Shown here: positions 7,837 through 15,319 of the stretch, one piece after another
Layout: each line of letters starts with the position of its first letter
Position numbering within the stretch: the first letter of the stretch is position 1
Assembly (NCBI GenBank): GCA_945905735.1
Contig: CAMDQC010000013.1
Coordinates: forward strand, 1-55,528
Direction: 5' to 3'
Origin: Prosthecobacter debontii
GTDB taxonomy: Bacteria > Verrucomicrobiota > Verrucomicrobiia > Chthoniobacterales > Chthoniobacteraceae
DNA: 55,528 nt
Notes under the pieces: generated by a model
The model's database searches: none
The model's input: the letters and a program-made list of their open reading frames with translations, nothing else
Told to the model about the DNA's origin: nothing
Program-made: the position numbers and the translations under genes

Positions 7837-8859
7837 TCACTTCCAATGCCCGAGCGGCTGCACGATGTTCCCCGCGAGCGGCCACACCTTTTCCTGAATG
7901 CGCGGGCCGAGCTGCTTGGAGGACTTGTAGGCGGCGTGGAGCATCTCCAGTTTTGCATCGAGATTGTCCACGTAATGCAGCGCCCAGGCTTCGGGCGTTC
8001 GCGGCGTCACGGGGCTGCCGAAGGCGAGTTCGCCGTGATGGCTGGCGACGAGATGCAGCAAGTGCATCCGCACATCTTCGCTCGCAGGCTCCATCGCCAG
8101 CCATGTCTTCCAATCGTCCGTCACCGCGAGTTTTCGCCACAGCGTGTTCACGAGTTCGATGCCGATGGTGATGTGCCCGAGCAGCTCGCCGGCCTCGCTA
8201 TACGGCATGGTGAAGCTATCCGCTGGCATCCCGTTTTCCCAAATCTTCCCCGCGTCGTGAAAGAGCACGCCCGTCACCATCAAGTCGCGGTTCAGCGTCG
8301 GGTAGGCGGAGGCGATGGCCACGGCGGAGCGCATCATCTGCGCGACATGCTCCACCAGCCCACCGCGCCGGGCGTGGTGATTATTCCGAGCGGCTGCTGC
8401 GCGGCGGTAGCGGTCACCATACTCGGTGAGAAAGAGACGACTCAGCGCAAGCAACCGAGGGTCCGCGAGAGCCGCGACGGACTGCTCGATGAATGCGAAA
8501 TCCGCCGCCTGTTTCTCGCGAATCTCCGGCGAGCCCGCGAGCAGCGCCTCGCGTTCATCGGGCCGCAAATCGCGCAACCGCCACGACGGCGACTCCAGCC
8601 CGAACTTGCTCGAAGCAAACTCCCCCGTGAGCTCCACAAAAGCCCCCGCCGCCCCTCGCTCGCAATAGGTGAAGCCGGGGCTATCGTTCCACGCCTTGAG
8701 CGTGCAGCGCCCCTCGCCATCGCTAAACGTCACCTCGAAATACGGCTTCCCGTTCGCGGCGTCCTTGCGCGTGATGACTTCGACTTGCGCGTGAATCTGC
8801 GCCTCCACGCGGCCATCGGCTGCCGCGCGTTTGAGTTGGGTAATTGAGAGAATATCCAT
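7837..8859 (-). CDS. YhaM-type 3'-5' exoribonuclease (OB-fold + HD domain)
   Basis: A 340-residue protein with an N-terminal OB-fold nucleic-acid-binding domain (about residues 15-100) and a C-terminal HD phosphohydrolase domain (about 150-310). The HD domain shows NHHARRGGLVEHV (residues 160-172), the HD pair at 201-202 in LFHDAGKIWE, and a further HH in LVASHHGEL. This is the architecture of YhaM/CBF1, a metal-dependent 3'-5' exonuclease. Start ATG at 8859 is preferred over in-frame ATGs at 8877 and 8925 because a GGGA sequence sits about 8 bases upstream and the OB fold then starts at the usual distance. The gene ends 10 bases from the convergent halogenase gene. Confidence 0.85.
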   Translation of the reverse strand: MDILSITQLKRAAADGRVEAQIHAQVEVITRKDAANGKPYFEVTFSDGEGRCTLKAWNDSPGFTYCERGAAGAFVELTGEFASSKFGLESPSWRLRDLRPDEREALLAGSPEIREKQAADFAFIEQSVAALADPRLLALSRLFLTEYGDRYRRAAAARNNHHARRGGLVEHVAQMMRSAVAIASAYPTLNRDLMVTGVLFHDAGKIWENGMPADSFTMPYSEAGELLGHITIGIELVNTLWRKLAVTDDWKTWLAMEPASEDVRMHLLHLVASHHGELAFGSPVTPRTPEAWALHYVDNLDAKLEMLHAAYKSSKQLGPRIQEKVWPLAGNIVQPLGHWK

Positions 8860-8928
8860 CGTTCGTCCCGCTTTCATAAATCGCTCCGTTGCGGAGGGCG
8901 ATAGTTTAGTGGGCGGTCGTGCCACTGC

Positions 8929-9144
8929 TTACTGACGCACAAACTCCCCCATCGACAATCCCCACAACCAAGTCACCCACAGCCCCCTCGGACCCGCCAC
9001 AAAGTAGCCCGCCCGCGTGTCTGCGGGATTTGTCATTCCCACGATAAAGCCGCCATTCCCCGGCGACAAAACCGGCACCCTATGAACATCCAAGTCGTCA
9101 TCCCCGCCGAAACTCCGACGACGTCATCCCCCGATCACGCTCAT
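8929..9144 (-). pseudogene. Small ORF with an in-frame TGA, possible remnant
   Basis: Starting at an ATG at 9144, 12 bases after the stop of the methyltransferase remnant, the frame reads MSVIGG and then TGA. It stays open for another 64 codons to a TAA at 8929. The second part is rich in Gly, Asp and Trp (SFGGDDDLDVHR..., GLWVTWLWGLSMGEF). The block GGGGATGACG occurs twice, 26 bases apart, on either side of the TGA, which suggests a small duplication. I do not recognise a family. It could be a decayed gene that once followed the methyltransferase, or a chance frame. Confidence 0.3.
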
Positions 9145-9156
9145 GCTCCCGCGCGC

Positions 9157-9747
9157 CTACAGCCCCAGCTCCGGGTGCGCTTTGCTCTTCGCCTTGGGCG
9201 CGTTCTTGAACGTCACATCCACCGTCACGTTCCCGCTCGGGCGCTCGATGGCGACTCCGGCGAGGAGTTGCCCGATGGTGCGGAGCTGGATGCGCGGGAA
9301 CTTCGCCCCATTCACGGCGCTCGTGTAGTTGTCCGTGTTTGCGGCCCATTCGCGCATCGGCTTTGTCGGCTCTTCTATGGAAATCAGCCCCGGCAGGTGC
9401 GTTTTACGCCGAAGGCGTTGCATCACTCAGCCCAAGGTTGACGCGAGGAACGAGCGGCTACCTTGGGGACGTGTCATAAACATGTTCTACCCCGAAGGGA
9501 TTTCATCAAAACGTGCGCCACGGATGAAACCCCTTCGGGGTAAATATCCGTGGCGGCGTGACCCAGGGTAGCTCGTTCCTCGCAACCCTGGGCTGTATGA
9601 TGCAACGCCTTCGGCGTAACGCTCCTGCCCACGCCATCCGCGCCTTTCTTCTGCTCGATGGGCCGCCCGCACGTCGTCGAGCTTCAGGTTGCCGCCCTTC
9701 ACGGAGAAGATGATCACCTGCGGCTTGGCCTTCGCGTCCGGGTGGCT
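9157..9747 (-). pseudogene. Remnant of a site-specific DNA-methyltransferase (C-terminus)
   Basis: Two blocks on the minus strand match the C-terminal end typical of site-specific DNA-methyltransferases of the type III/Mod-like class. The first block (9747 down to about 9630) reads HPDAKAKPQVIIFSVKGG followed by an E-Q-K-K-G-A-D segment that lies in a different frame. The second (about 9395 down to 9157) reads LISIEEPTKPM, then FPRIQLRTIGQLL and VTFKNAPKAK before the stop. Palindromic element A (9404-9619) separates the blocks. The catalytic part with the DPPY and FxGxG motifs is absent; element B lies where it should be. The gene is therefore a dead, truncated remnant. It may have belonged to a restriction-modification system, since no partner nuclease is visible. 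Confidence 0.6.
9404..9619. repeat. Palindromic element A (216 bp, nested inverted repeats)
   Basis: The two ends are inverted copies of each other over about 58 bases, starting TTACGCCGAAGGCGTTGCAT and continuing through an AGCCCAAGG/AGCCCAGGG-type block and CGAGGAACGAGC. Between them lies a second, inner inverted repeat (about 9488-9507 with 9524-9542, core CCCCGAAGGG). The element sits inside the methyltransferase remnant, splitting its coding sequence. It encodes no transposase. Small overlapping frames inside it are by-products of the palindromes. Its layout is that of a non-autonomous MITE-like or REP-like repeat. Confidence 0.75.
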
Positions 9748-9785
9748 TGATTAAAATGTGGTCCAAAAAGAAAGCGGGGTTCTGG

Positions 9786-10010
9786 AGGGCCGAAGGTCCG
9801 CAAATGTAATAGCCCAGGGTCAGCGACGTAGGAGCGCAGCCCTGGGTCACGCCGGAAAAAAGGGATGAGCCCTGAAAGGGCGGGATTGAACGGTTGGCCA
9901 CGCGAAAGATGCCGCCCTTTCATGGCTCATATTCGTGGGCGGTTGGTTACCCAGGCCTGCGCTCGTTCCTCGCTTTGCCTGGGCTATAACATTGCCGGGC
10001 CTTCGGCCCT
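9786..10010. repeat. Palindromic element B (225 bp, nested inverted repeats)
   Basis: The outer inverted repeats are about 65 bases long: they begin AGGGCCGAAGG at 9786 and end CCTTCGGCCCT at 10010. An inner inverted repeat pairs about 9862-9882 with 9911-9930 (core AGCCCTGAAAGGGC). It shares the outer core of element A, AGCCCAGG followed by GCGA-rich spacer and AGGAACGAGCGCA..CCTGGG, so A and B are members of one family with different tips and inner hairpins. It lies at the junction between the methyltransferase remnant and a truncated protein gene, replacing the missing 5' parts of both. Confidence 0.75.
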
Positions 10011-10213
10011 CAATCGCGGCGTTCGGGCTTAACATTCGCGCTCGCTTGCGGTAAAGGCGCAAACATGTCTGCACCACTTCCGAAGACCTTCATGCTCACT
10101 TGCCCCGCACGCACTGCTTCGGCGGCGGAGACGCTCACGCGCTGGTCGCAGACGGATTGGGGCGCGGGGCCGGATGTGCTTCTGGATGGGGAGCCGGAGC
10201 GGGCGGGCGAGGA

Positions 10214-10504
10214 ATGGGGGCGCGGGCGATCCTCCGCCTCTTCATCGTGGATGCGGCGACGCCAGACTCCCGCGCCAAGCCCGCTGGAGTCCAAGGCTGC
10301 GAAATCCGCGAGCAAGTCGGCGGGACCGCGCCGGTGGACCCAAATGCAATGGCCTTCCTCGCCATCGAAACACGGATGCCGTATCGCGCGGACTTCGAGG
10401 CGATGGACATCGGCAAGACGGTCTATTTTGCGCTGCGCTGGCTGAACACACGCGGCGAGCCGGGGCCGTGGAGCGCGATTTTTAACGCGACGATCCCGAG
10501 CTAG
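10214..10504 (+). pseudogene. C-terminal fragment of a verrucomicrobial Fn3-like hypothetical protein
   Basis: The open frame shows LRLFIVDAATPDSRAKPAG near its start, then VYFALRWLNTRGEPGPWSAI and the stop. This is the conserved end of a roughly 200-residue protein found in many copies in Verrucomicrobiota and Planctomycetota genomes, whose last domain looks like fibronectin type III. The N-terminal two thirds are missing: upstream, at 10010, is the end of palindromic element B. A different frame from 10065 (MSAPLPKTFMLTC...) may carry more of the original sequence, so at least one frameshift is likely. It ends just before its own terminator at 10523. Confidence 0.5.
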
Positions 10505-10522
10505 TCGGACGACTTTTCACGA

Positions 10523-10556
10523 ACGCCCCGCGAGTGTGATGCTCGCGGGGCGTTTT
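10523..10556 (+). terminator. Rho-independent terminator
   Basis: A perfect 12-base stem (10523-10534 with 10542-10553, ACGCCCCGCGAG) and a seven-base loop are followed by a short T run. It lies 18 bases after the stop of the truncated Fn3-like gene and marks that gene's natural 3' end. The large ORF that follows begins directly after it, with no room for an ordinary promoter. Confidence 0.85.
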
Positions 10557-10557
10557 C

Positions 10558-13500
10558 GTGCCCCAAGGTAGTTTGGAGTCCACGACCTTCCGCTGCGACC
10601 GCTCGAATTCCCTGAATCCCTTCCTGCCAAAGGCCACGCGACTCACCTACACGTTCGGCGAAATCATGCGCACGAGCGGACGGCAACGGCTTTGGGTCGG
10701 GTATCAGCGGAGATTGCTGACGACCCAATCCTTCTATCCCGGCTCCCTCGACCCCTCACGAATTCCTCCCGCGAAAGGGCTCTACCTTTCCATCCTCGCA
10801 CAGAATCGTCGCGAGGAAGGCTTCGCGAATCGCGGCAACCTCGTGGCCACAGACGCCGCCAGCAACCGCACCGTGCTTGCGTCTTGGAAATGGGCGAACC
10901 CCAATCAGCTCAGCGGCCTCGTGGTGCGACTCACCACCACCGACACCGCTTACCATATCGAGTTCTCCGGCGCACCCGGCGGCGTGCCACTGTTTGTAAA
11001 AGGCGGCCCCACCGGTCCGCTCACCGGCATGGGCGAACCTGAGCCCTCATCAGCACCCTCACCGGCACCACCGCCTACGACTTCGTGGGAAGCGGCGGCG
11101 TCACACCACTCACCAACGGCAACTACCTCGTCCGCAGCCCCGCCTGGGACCACGGCAACACCCCAAACGTCGGCGCAGTCACCTGGGCCAGCGGCACCGC
11201 CGGCCTCATCGGCACCGTCACCCCCGCCAACAGCCTCACCGGCACCAGCGCCCACGAAGAATGACGAAGTTCAGTTCTACGGCGTGACAAGGTCCGGCGC
11301 GCCGAGCGGACAACCAGTCGTGTATTCCGTGGATGCGGACGGCACCGGCTATTCGGTCCAAGCGATCCTCACCACTGCGACGCATGGACAGGATCCGCAA
11401 GATACCGTGGCGCTTGGCGCAGACGGCACCATTTACGGCGCGGGCTATACCGGCGGTGCGCTGGGCTTCGGCGCGGTGTTCAGCACGGTCCCTTCTGTGC
11501 CGCCACCGTCGCCAACTGGTATTGCCGTCGTCCGGCCGACCACCACGACGGCCGGGAGCATGACCATCCTCAAGGACATCACGTTCAACATCACGGTGAC
11601 GGGGACTACCCAGCTTGTTGTCCTTGATGAATGGGTAACCTCGGATGGAACTCCGACATTTTACCCTGTCTCGGGCACTTATACTTACTCCATCAACGGC
11701 GCGGCGAATCAGACGCTGCCAATGAACAGTCTCCTTGATAACTCAACGGGGGGCTTCGGCGCAGTATCCGCCAACGACGGTTACTTTTATCCCAGCTCTG
11801 CGATTCCAGTCGCGGCAGGTAATACGTTCACGATCCGGAGCGGCACGTACGTGCTCCCAGCCGCAGGGAACGCAGCCTCGTTCAATCCCCAAGCCAATCA
11901 GACCTTCACCGGGAACGTGTTCCTCGTAAACAGTGCAGGTACTAGAATCAGTGATATCGTGCAACTCGGCGGCCCTGCCGCGAACACCGCGCCGACGGAC
12001 ATCACGCTCTCCAGCGCGACCATCGCGGAGAACAACACCGCCGGAGCCACCATCGGCACGCTTACCGCGACAGACTCCAACCTTACGGACACGCACACGT
12101 TCACCTTCGCAGGTGGCGCGGACGATGGAGCCTTCACCATCACCGGTGCGACGTTGAAGATCAATGGCAGCGCGGACTTTGAAACAAAGTCAAGCTACGC
12201 CATCCGCATCCGCGCAACCGACAGCGGCACGGGGAACCTTACGTTTGAGAAAAACTTCACCGTTACCATCACCGACGTGACGATTCCGCAGACGATTATC
12301 TTCGGCGCACTCGGCGGAAAGACGTTTGGGGATGCTGCGTTTGCGGTGTCCGCGACCGGTGGCGCGGGCGGACAGCCCGTGACATTCAGCATCTTCAGCG
12401 GCCCAGCGACTATCGTGGGTAGCACGGTGACACTCACCGGCGCAGGCTCGGTGACGGTGCGGGCCTCGCAAGCGGGAGTCGGCGACTACAGTGCGGCGGC
12501 GAGCGTGGACCAGACGTTCAGCGTGGCAAAGGCAGCGCAGAGCATCAGCTTCACCAATCCCGGGGCCCATGCGTTTGGCGACGCAGCGTTTGCTCTCGTG
12601 GCAACAGGCGGCGGCAGCGGGGAAGCAGTGACTTTCAGCATCGTGAGTGGACCGGCTTCCGTAGCTGGTAATCTGCTCACCATCACCGGAGCAGGCAGCA
12701 TCACCGTGCGCGCTTCGCAAGTTGGCAATGCGGACTATTTCGCAGCAGCGGACGCAGAGCAGACGTTCAGCGCCGCCACAGCAGCGCAGACGATCACATT
12801 CGCGGCCCTCGGCGGGAAGACGTTTGGCGACGCGGCATTCACCGTCTCCGCGACAGGCGGGGCGGGCGGCGAGCCTGTGACATTCAGCATCGTGAGCGGA
12901 CCGGCGACCATTGCAGGTAATCTGGTGAGCATCACCGGTGCAGGCGATGTGACCGTGCGCGCTTCGCAAGCAGGCGCAGGCAACTACGCAGCAGCGACAC
13001 CGGTGGACCGGACGTTCACCGTGGCCAAAGCGGCGCAGAGCATCGCCTTCACCGCACCAGCGACCATAGGCACTGGTGACAGCGTGACGCTCAGCGCCAC
13101 CGGCGGCGCGAATGGGAATGCAGTGACCTTCAGCGTATTCAGTGGCCCCGGCTCGCTCGCTGGCAACGTGCTCACATTCAGCGGCGCAGGCACGGTCGTC
13201 GTGCGGGCATCGCAAGCAGGCAATGCCGACTATCTCGCTGCAGCCGATGTGGACGCGACGATCAACGTCGTGATCAACTCCGCGCCAATCGCCGTGGACG
13301 ACGCCGTGCGCATCACCGCAGGCGTCGCGACGGTCTATCCGCTGGCCAATGATTCCGATGCCGATGGGGACGAGCTGAGCATCACCGCCGTGAGCGAATC
13401 TTCGGTGGAAATCGACGGTCGCACACTCATCGTGCCTGCGGGCTACTCGGGGACGTTTACCTACACCGTGAGCGATGGAATCAGCAGCGACACGGCGAAC

Positions 13501-14469
13501 GTCGTAGTCACCGCCGGCACGCCGCAAAGCGCGCGCAATCGTTGGAGCGGACTGCTCACCGATAGCACCGGCGCAATCGTCGGGCGCATGAGCGCCACTC
13601 GGACGACGAAAGGCTCATTCAGCGCCTCGGTGCGGGTGGGAGCAACATCGATCGTATCGACGTTCAGCCTACGGCCCGAGCCAAACGGAACCGCGATCGT
13701 GCCGACGACCCTCGGAAACCTCACCGTGACTGAAAACGATGCGGCTGGGCGGCTCAACGTCTCCCTAGTCCATAGCGGCGGCCCATTCACCGGCTCACTC
13801 CGCCGTAGCGCTCTTACCGGCACGGTGCAGACTCACAATGTCGCACTTGCGAGCATCGACGCTGCCTACCCCGGCGGCGGCATCGCCCGCGTGTCGGTGC
13901 GCAACACCGGCTTCGTGGTTCTCACCGTGACGCTGCCGGACGGCAAGACGCTCTCCGCTAAATCGGACCTTGCCGACAATGGAACATTCACTATCTACAG
14001 CCCAGTGAGCCTCACATCACCCACTGCGTATGTGGCCGGAGAGTTTAACTTCGCCAACCTCGCAGCCACCGACGTGACCGGTGAACTCGCTTGGATCAAA
14101 CCAGCGCAAACTGCGGCGGGGCTCCACCAAAGCGGAGTGAGCACCACGCTCACAGCGAACGGGTGCGTTTTCGCCCCCGGCGTCTCCACCCTGCCAGCCG
14201 GGGCCGGGACGCTCACCATCAGCGGAGGCAACCTAGCGAGCAGCAACACCACCGCACGGACCATCACCGCCGGGAAGCCGACGGTAAATGCACTCGTGCC
14301 CGCGTGGACAGCGTTCCCATTGAAGGGGACATTCACCGCGAAAGTGAAAACGCCGGCCAACGCCAGGACGGTAACCGGAAGCGGCATCTACCTGCCCAAG
14401 AGCAACAGCGCGTGGGGCTTCTTCCCCGGCACGACGCTCGGTGGTCGCATGGTGCTGACGCAGCCGTAA
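10558..14469 (+). CDS. Chimeric surface-protein ORF with tandem Ig-like repeats (1303 codons)
   Basis: One uninterrupted frame, but apparently built of unlike parts. Residues 1-160 are a polar region of unknown family. Residues 160-240 are an S/P/T/A-rich stretch that is only the shadow of a repeat coded in another frame (see 11043-11264). Residues 240-315 resemble a GloVer-type repeat (LGADGTIYGAGYTGG). Residues about 478-570 form a cadherin-like domain (AENNTAGATIGTLTATD). About 577-905 are four 83-aa Ig-like repeats. About 905-985 form a cadherin-like/Big domain (VDDAV...NDSDADGDELS). The C-terminus ends WGFFPGTTLGGRMVLTQP, like other verrucomicrobial secreted proteins. No signal peptide is visible at the GTG start at 10558 or the ATG at 10666. 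The gene is likely a 5'-truncated or fused remnant; the 3' two thirds look intact. Confidence 0.55.
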   Translation: MPQGSLESTTFRCDRSNSLNPFLPKATRLTYTFGEIMRTSGRQRLWVGYQRRLLTTQSFYPGSLDPSRIPPAKGLYLSILAQNRREEGFANRGNLVATDAASNRTVLASWKWANPNQLSGLVVRLTTTDTAYHIEFSGAPGGVPLFVKGGPTGPLTGMGEPEPSSAPSPAPPPTTSWEAAASHHSPTATTSSAAPPGTTATPQTSAQSPGPAAPPASSAPSPPPTASPAPAPTKNDEVQFYGVTRSGAPSGQPVVYSVDADGTGYSVQAILTTATHGQDPQDTVALGADGTIYGAGYTGGALGFGAVFSTVPSVPPPSPTGIAVVRPTTTTAGSMTILKDITFNITVTGTTQLVVLDEWVTSDGTPTFYPVSGTYTYSINGAANQTLPMNSLLDNSTGGFGAVSANDGYFYPSSAIPVAAGNTFTIRSGTYVLPAAGNAASFNPQANQTFTGNVFLVNSAGTRISDIVQLGGPAANTAPTDITLSSATIAENNTAGATIGTLTATDSNLTDTHTFTFAGGADDGAFTITGATLKINGSADFETKSSYAIRIRATDSGTGNLTFEKNFTVTITDVTIPQTIIFGALGGKTFGDAAFAVSATGGAGGQPVTFSIFSGPATIVGSTVTLTGAGSVTVRASQAGVGDYSAAASVDQTFSVAKAAQSISFTNPGAHAFGDAAFALVATGGGSGEAVTFSIVSGPASVAGNLLTITGAGSITVRASQVGNADYFAAADAEQTFSAATAAQTITFAALGGKTFGDAAFTVSATGGAGGEPVTFSIVSGPATIAGNLVSITGAGDVTVRASQAGAGNYAAATPVDRTFTVAKAAQSIAFTAPATIGTGDSVTLSATGGANGNAVTFSVFSGPGSLAGNVLTFSGAGTVVVRASQAGNADYLAAADVDATINVVINSAPIAVDDAVRITAGVATVYPLANDSDADGDELSITAVSESSVEIDGRTLIVPAGYSGTFTYTVSDGISSDTANVVVTAGTPQSARNRWSGLLTDSTGAIVGRMSATRTTKGSFSASVRVGATSIVSTFSLRPEPNGTAIVPTTLGNLTVTENDAAGRLNVSLVHSGGPFTGSLRRSALTGTVQTHNVALASIDAAYPGGGIARVSVRNTGFVVLTVTLPDGKTLSAKSDLADNGTFTIYSPVSLTSPTAYVAGEFNFANLAATDVTGELAWIKPAQTAAGLHQSGVSTTLTANGCVFAPGVSTLPAGAGTLTISGGNLASSNTTARTITAGKPTVNALVPAWTAFPLKGTFTAKVKTPANARTVTGSGIYLPKSNSAWGFFPGTTLGGRMVLTQP
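11043..11264 (+). pseudogene. Out-of-frame fragment of an NGNY/SPxWDNG-type adhesin repeat
   Basis: In the frame one base off from the large ORF, codons 11043-11261 are open, bounded by TGA on both sides. They read FVGSGGVTPLTNGNYLVRSP, then AWDHGNTPNVGAVTWASGTA and IGTVTPANSLTGTS. This is one recognisable unit of the repeat that fills filamentous adhesins and autotransporter-like proteins (L-x-N-G-N-Y-V-V-x-S-P-x-W-D-N-G). It proves that the Ser/Pro/Thr-rich stretch of the large ORF is not a genuine linker. The fragment probably came from another surface-protein gene. Confidence 0.7.
12286..13281 (+). repeat. Four 249-bp tandem repeats (83-aa Ig-like units)
   Basis: The four units begin at Gln codons 12289, 12538, 12787 and 13036, an exact period of 249 bases. 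Each protein unit runs A/P-Q-(S/T)-I-x-F, G-x-x-x-(F/T)-G-D, (A/S)-(V/L)-x-A-T-G-G, V-T-F-S-(I/V), S-G-(P)-(A/G), G-A-G, V-R-A-S-Q-x-G, D/N-Y, ending with a T-F/T-I strand. This resembles MBG/Big-type domains of bacterial surface proteins. The fourth unit is more divergent (PATIGTGDSVTLSATGG). Equal spacing with base-level divergence between units suggests old expansion rather than very recent slippage. Confidence 0.8.
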
Positions 14470-14504
14470 GCACGCCTCGCCTGTCGGCTACGGCGCGATA
14501 GCCG

Positions 14505-14525
14505 ATAGCAAATAGCAAATAGCAA
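14505..14525 (+). repeat. Three tandem copies of ATAGCAA
   Basis: The heptamer ATAGCAA is repeated three times without interruption, just before the terminator of the large ORF. It is a short low-complexity tract with no evident function. Confidence 0.7.
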
Positions 14526-14557
14526 AGCCCCGCTCTCGCAAGAGAGCGGGGCTTTTT
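14526..14557 (+). terminator. Rho-independent terminator of the large surface-protein ORF
   Basis: A perfect 12-base GC-rich stem (14526-14537 with 14542-14553), a GCAA loop and a run of T follow the stop of the 1303-codon ORF by about 56 bases. The tail is strongest on the plus strand. Confidence 0.85.
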
Positions 14558-14755
14558 GTTTCGGGTGGAGGCGTTGGGCCGCACGGAAGGGAAAGCGAGC
14601 GAGTATTATCGCGCAGCTTTGAGGGCGGCGACGAGTTCGTCGCCGAGCCATTCCCAGCGCCGTGTCGCCACTCGATGGTGACATTTCCATACGCTGGCGT
14701 GGACGGTCGTTCGCACCGAGGGCCTACTCGAATCGCATCAGCGGAGGCAGAGATG

Positions 14756-15280
14756 CTAGTGTTTTGGCGCGGCAACGAGGCGCTCAATCCAGGCCAGCAT
14801 CAAGGCTGAGAAGACAAAAACCGTGTGAATGATGACCTGCCATAGAATCTCATGATGGGTGTGCATTTTTAGGTCAATAAACGTCTTCAGGAGATGAATG
14901 GAAGAGATGCCGATGAGCGCGGTGGCGAGCTTCACCTTGAGCACGCCTGCGTTCACATGCGATAGCCATTCGGGCTGGTCGGGATGTCCATCCAGGCGGA
15001 GCTTCGAAACGAATGTCTCGTAGCCTCCGATGATGACCATGATGAGGAGATTCGCGATCATCACGACATCGATGAGGCCGAGAACGATAAGCATGATGTC
15101 CGACTCTTTCACGGTGCCGACATCAGCGGCGATGGTGATGAGGTGCCAGAGCTCCATGAAGAACCGGAATACGTAAACGCCCTGGGCCACGATGAGCCCG
15201 AGATACAGCGGAGCTTGGAGCCAGCGGCTGAGAAAGATGAGGCGTCCGAGCAGGTGTTGTTGGCTGTTTTGCGAGTTCAT
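14756..15280 (-). CDS. YqhA/UPF0114 family inner-membrane protein
   Basis: A 174-residue protein with the UPF0114 (YqhA, TIGR00645) layout: a short polar N-terminus, an RWLQAPLYLGL segment, transmembrane helices at about residues 25-45, 62-85, 112-130 and 140-165, and a conserved IGGYETFVSKL loop near residues 85-95. The family's function is unknown; E. coli YqhA is an inner-membrane protein. It is the third gene of an HPF - TerC - YqhA unit on the minus strand, about 40 bases below terC. The context suggests a role in membrane or ion stress. Start ATG at 15280 follows the family length. Confidence 0.85.
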   Translation of the reverse strand: MNSQNSQQHLLGRLIFLSRWLQAPLYLGLIVAQGVYVFRFFMELWHLITIAADVGTVKESDIMLIVLGLIDVVMIANLLIMVIIGGYETFVSKLRLDGHPDQPEWLSHVNAGVLKVKLATALIGISSIHLLKTFIDLKMHTHHEILWQVIIHTVFVFSALMLAWIERLVAAPKH

Positions 15281-15319
15281 TGCGTAGTTGTTCGAGTAAA
15301 GAATGCTTGGCTCGTACGA

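Noticed and set aside
8929..9144. Possible intact coding gene after the methyltransferase remnant
   Set aside because: The frame contains a TGA at its seventh codon; kept only as a low-confidence remnant.
12190..13527. A 445-codon minus-strand frame and several 80-codon repeats antisense to the Ig-like units
   Set aside because: It mirrors the 249-bp tandem repeats of the plus strand; Arg/His/Cys-rich composition is typical of an antisense shadow.
14560..14755. A minus-strand fragment ending RWEWLGDELVAALKAAR
   Set aside because: It is short (about 35 codons), has no start or family match and lies between a terminator and YqhA; it might be a gene remnant but cannot be supported.
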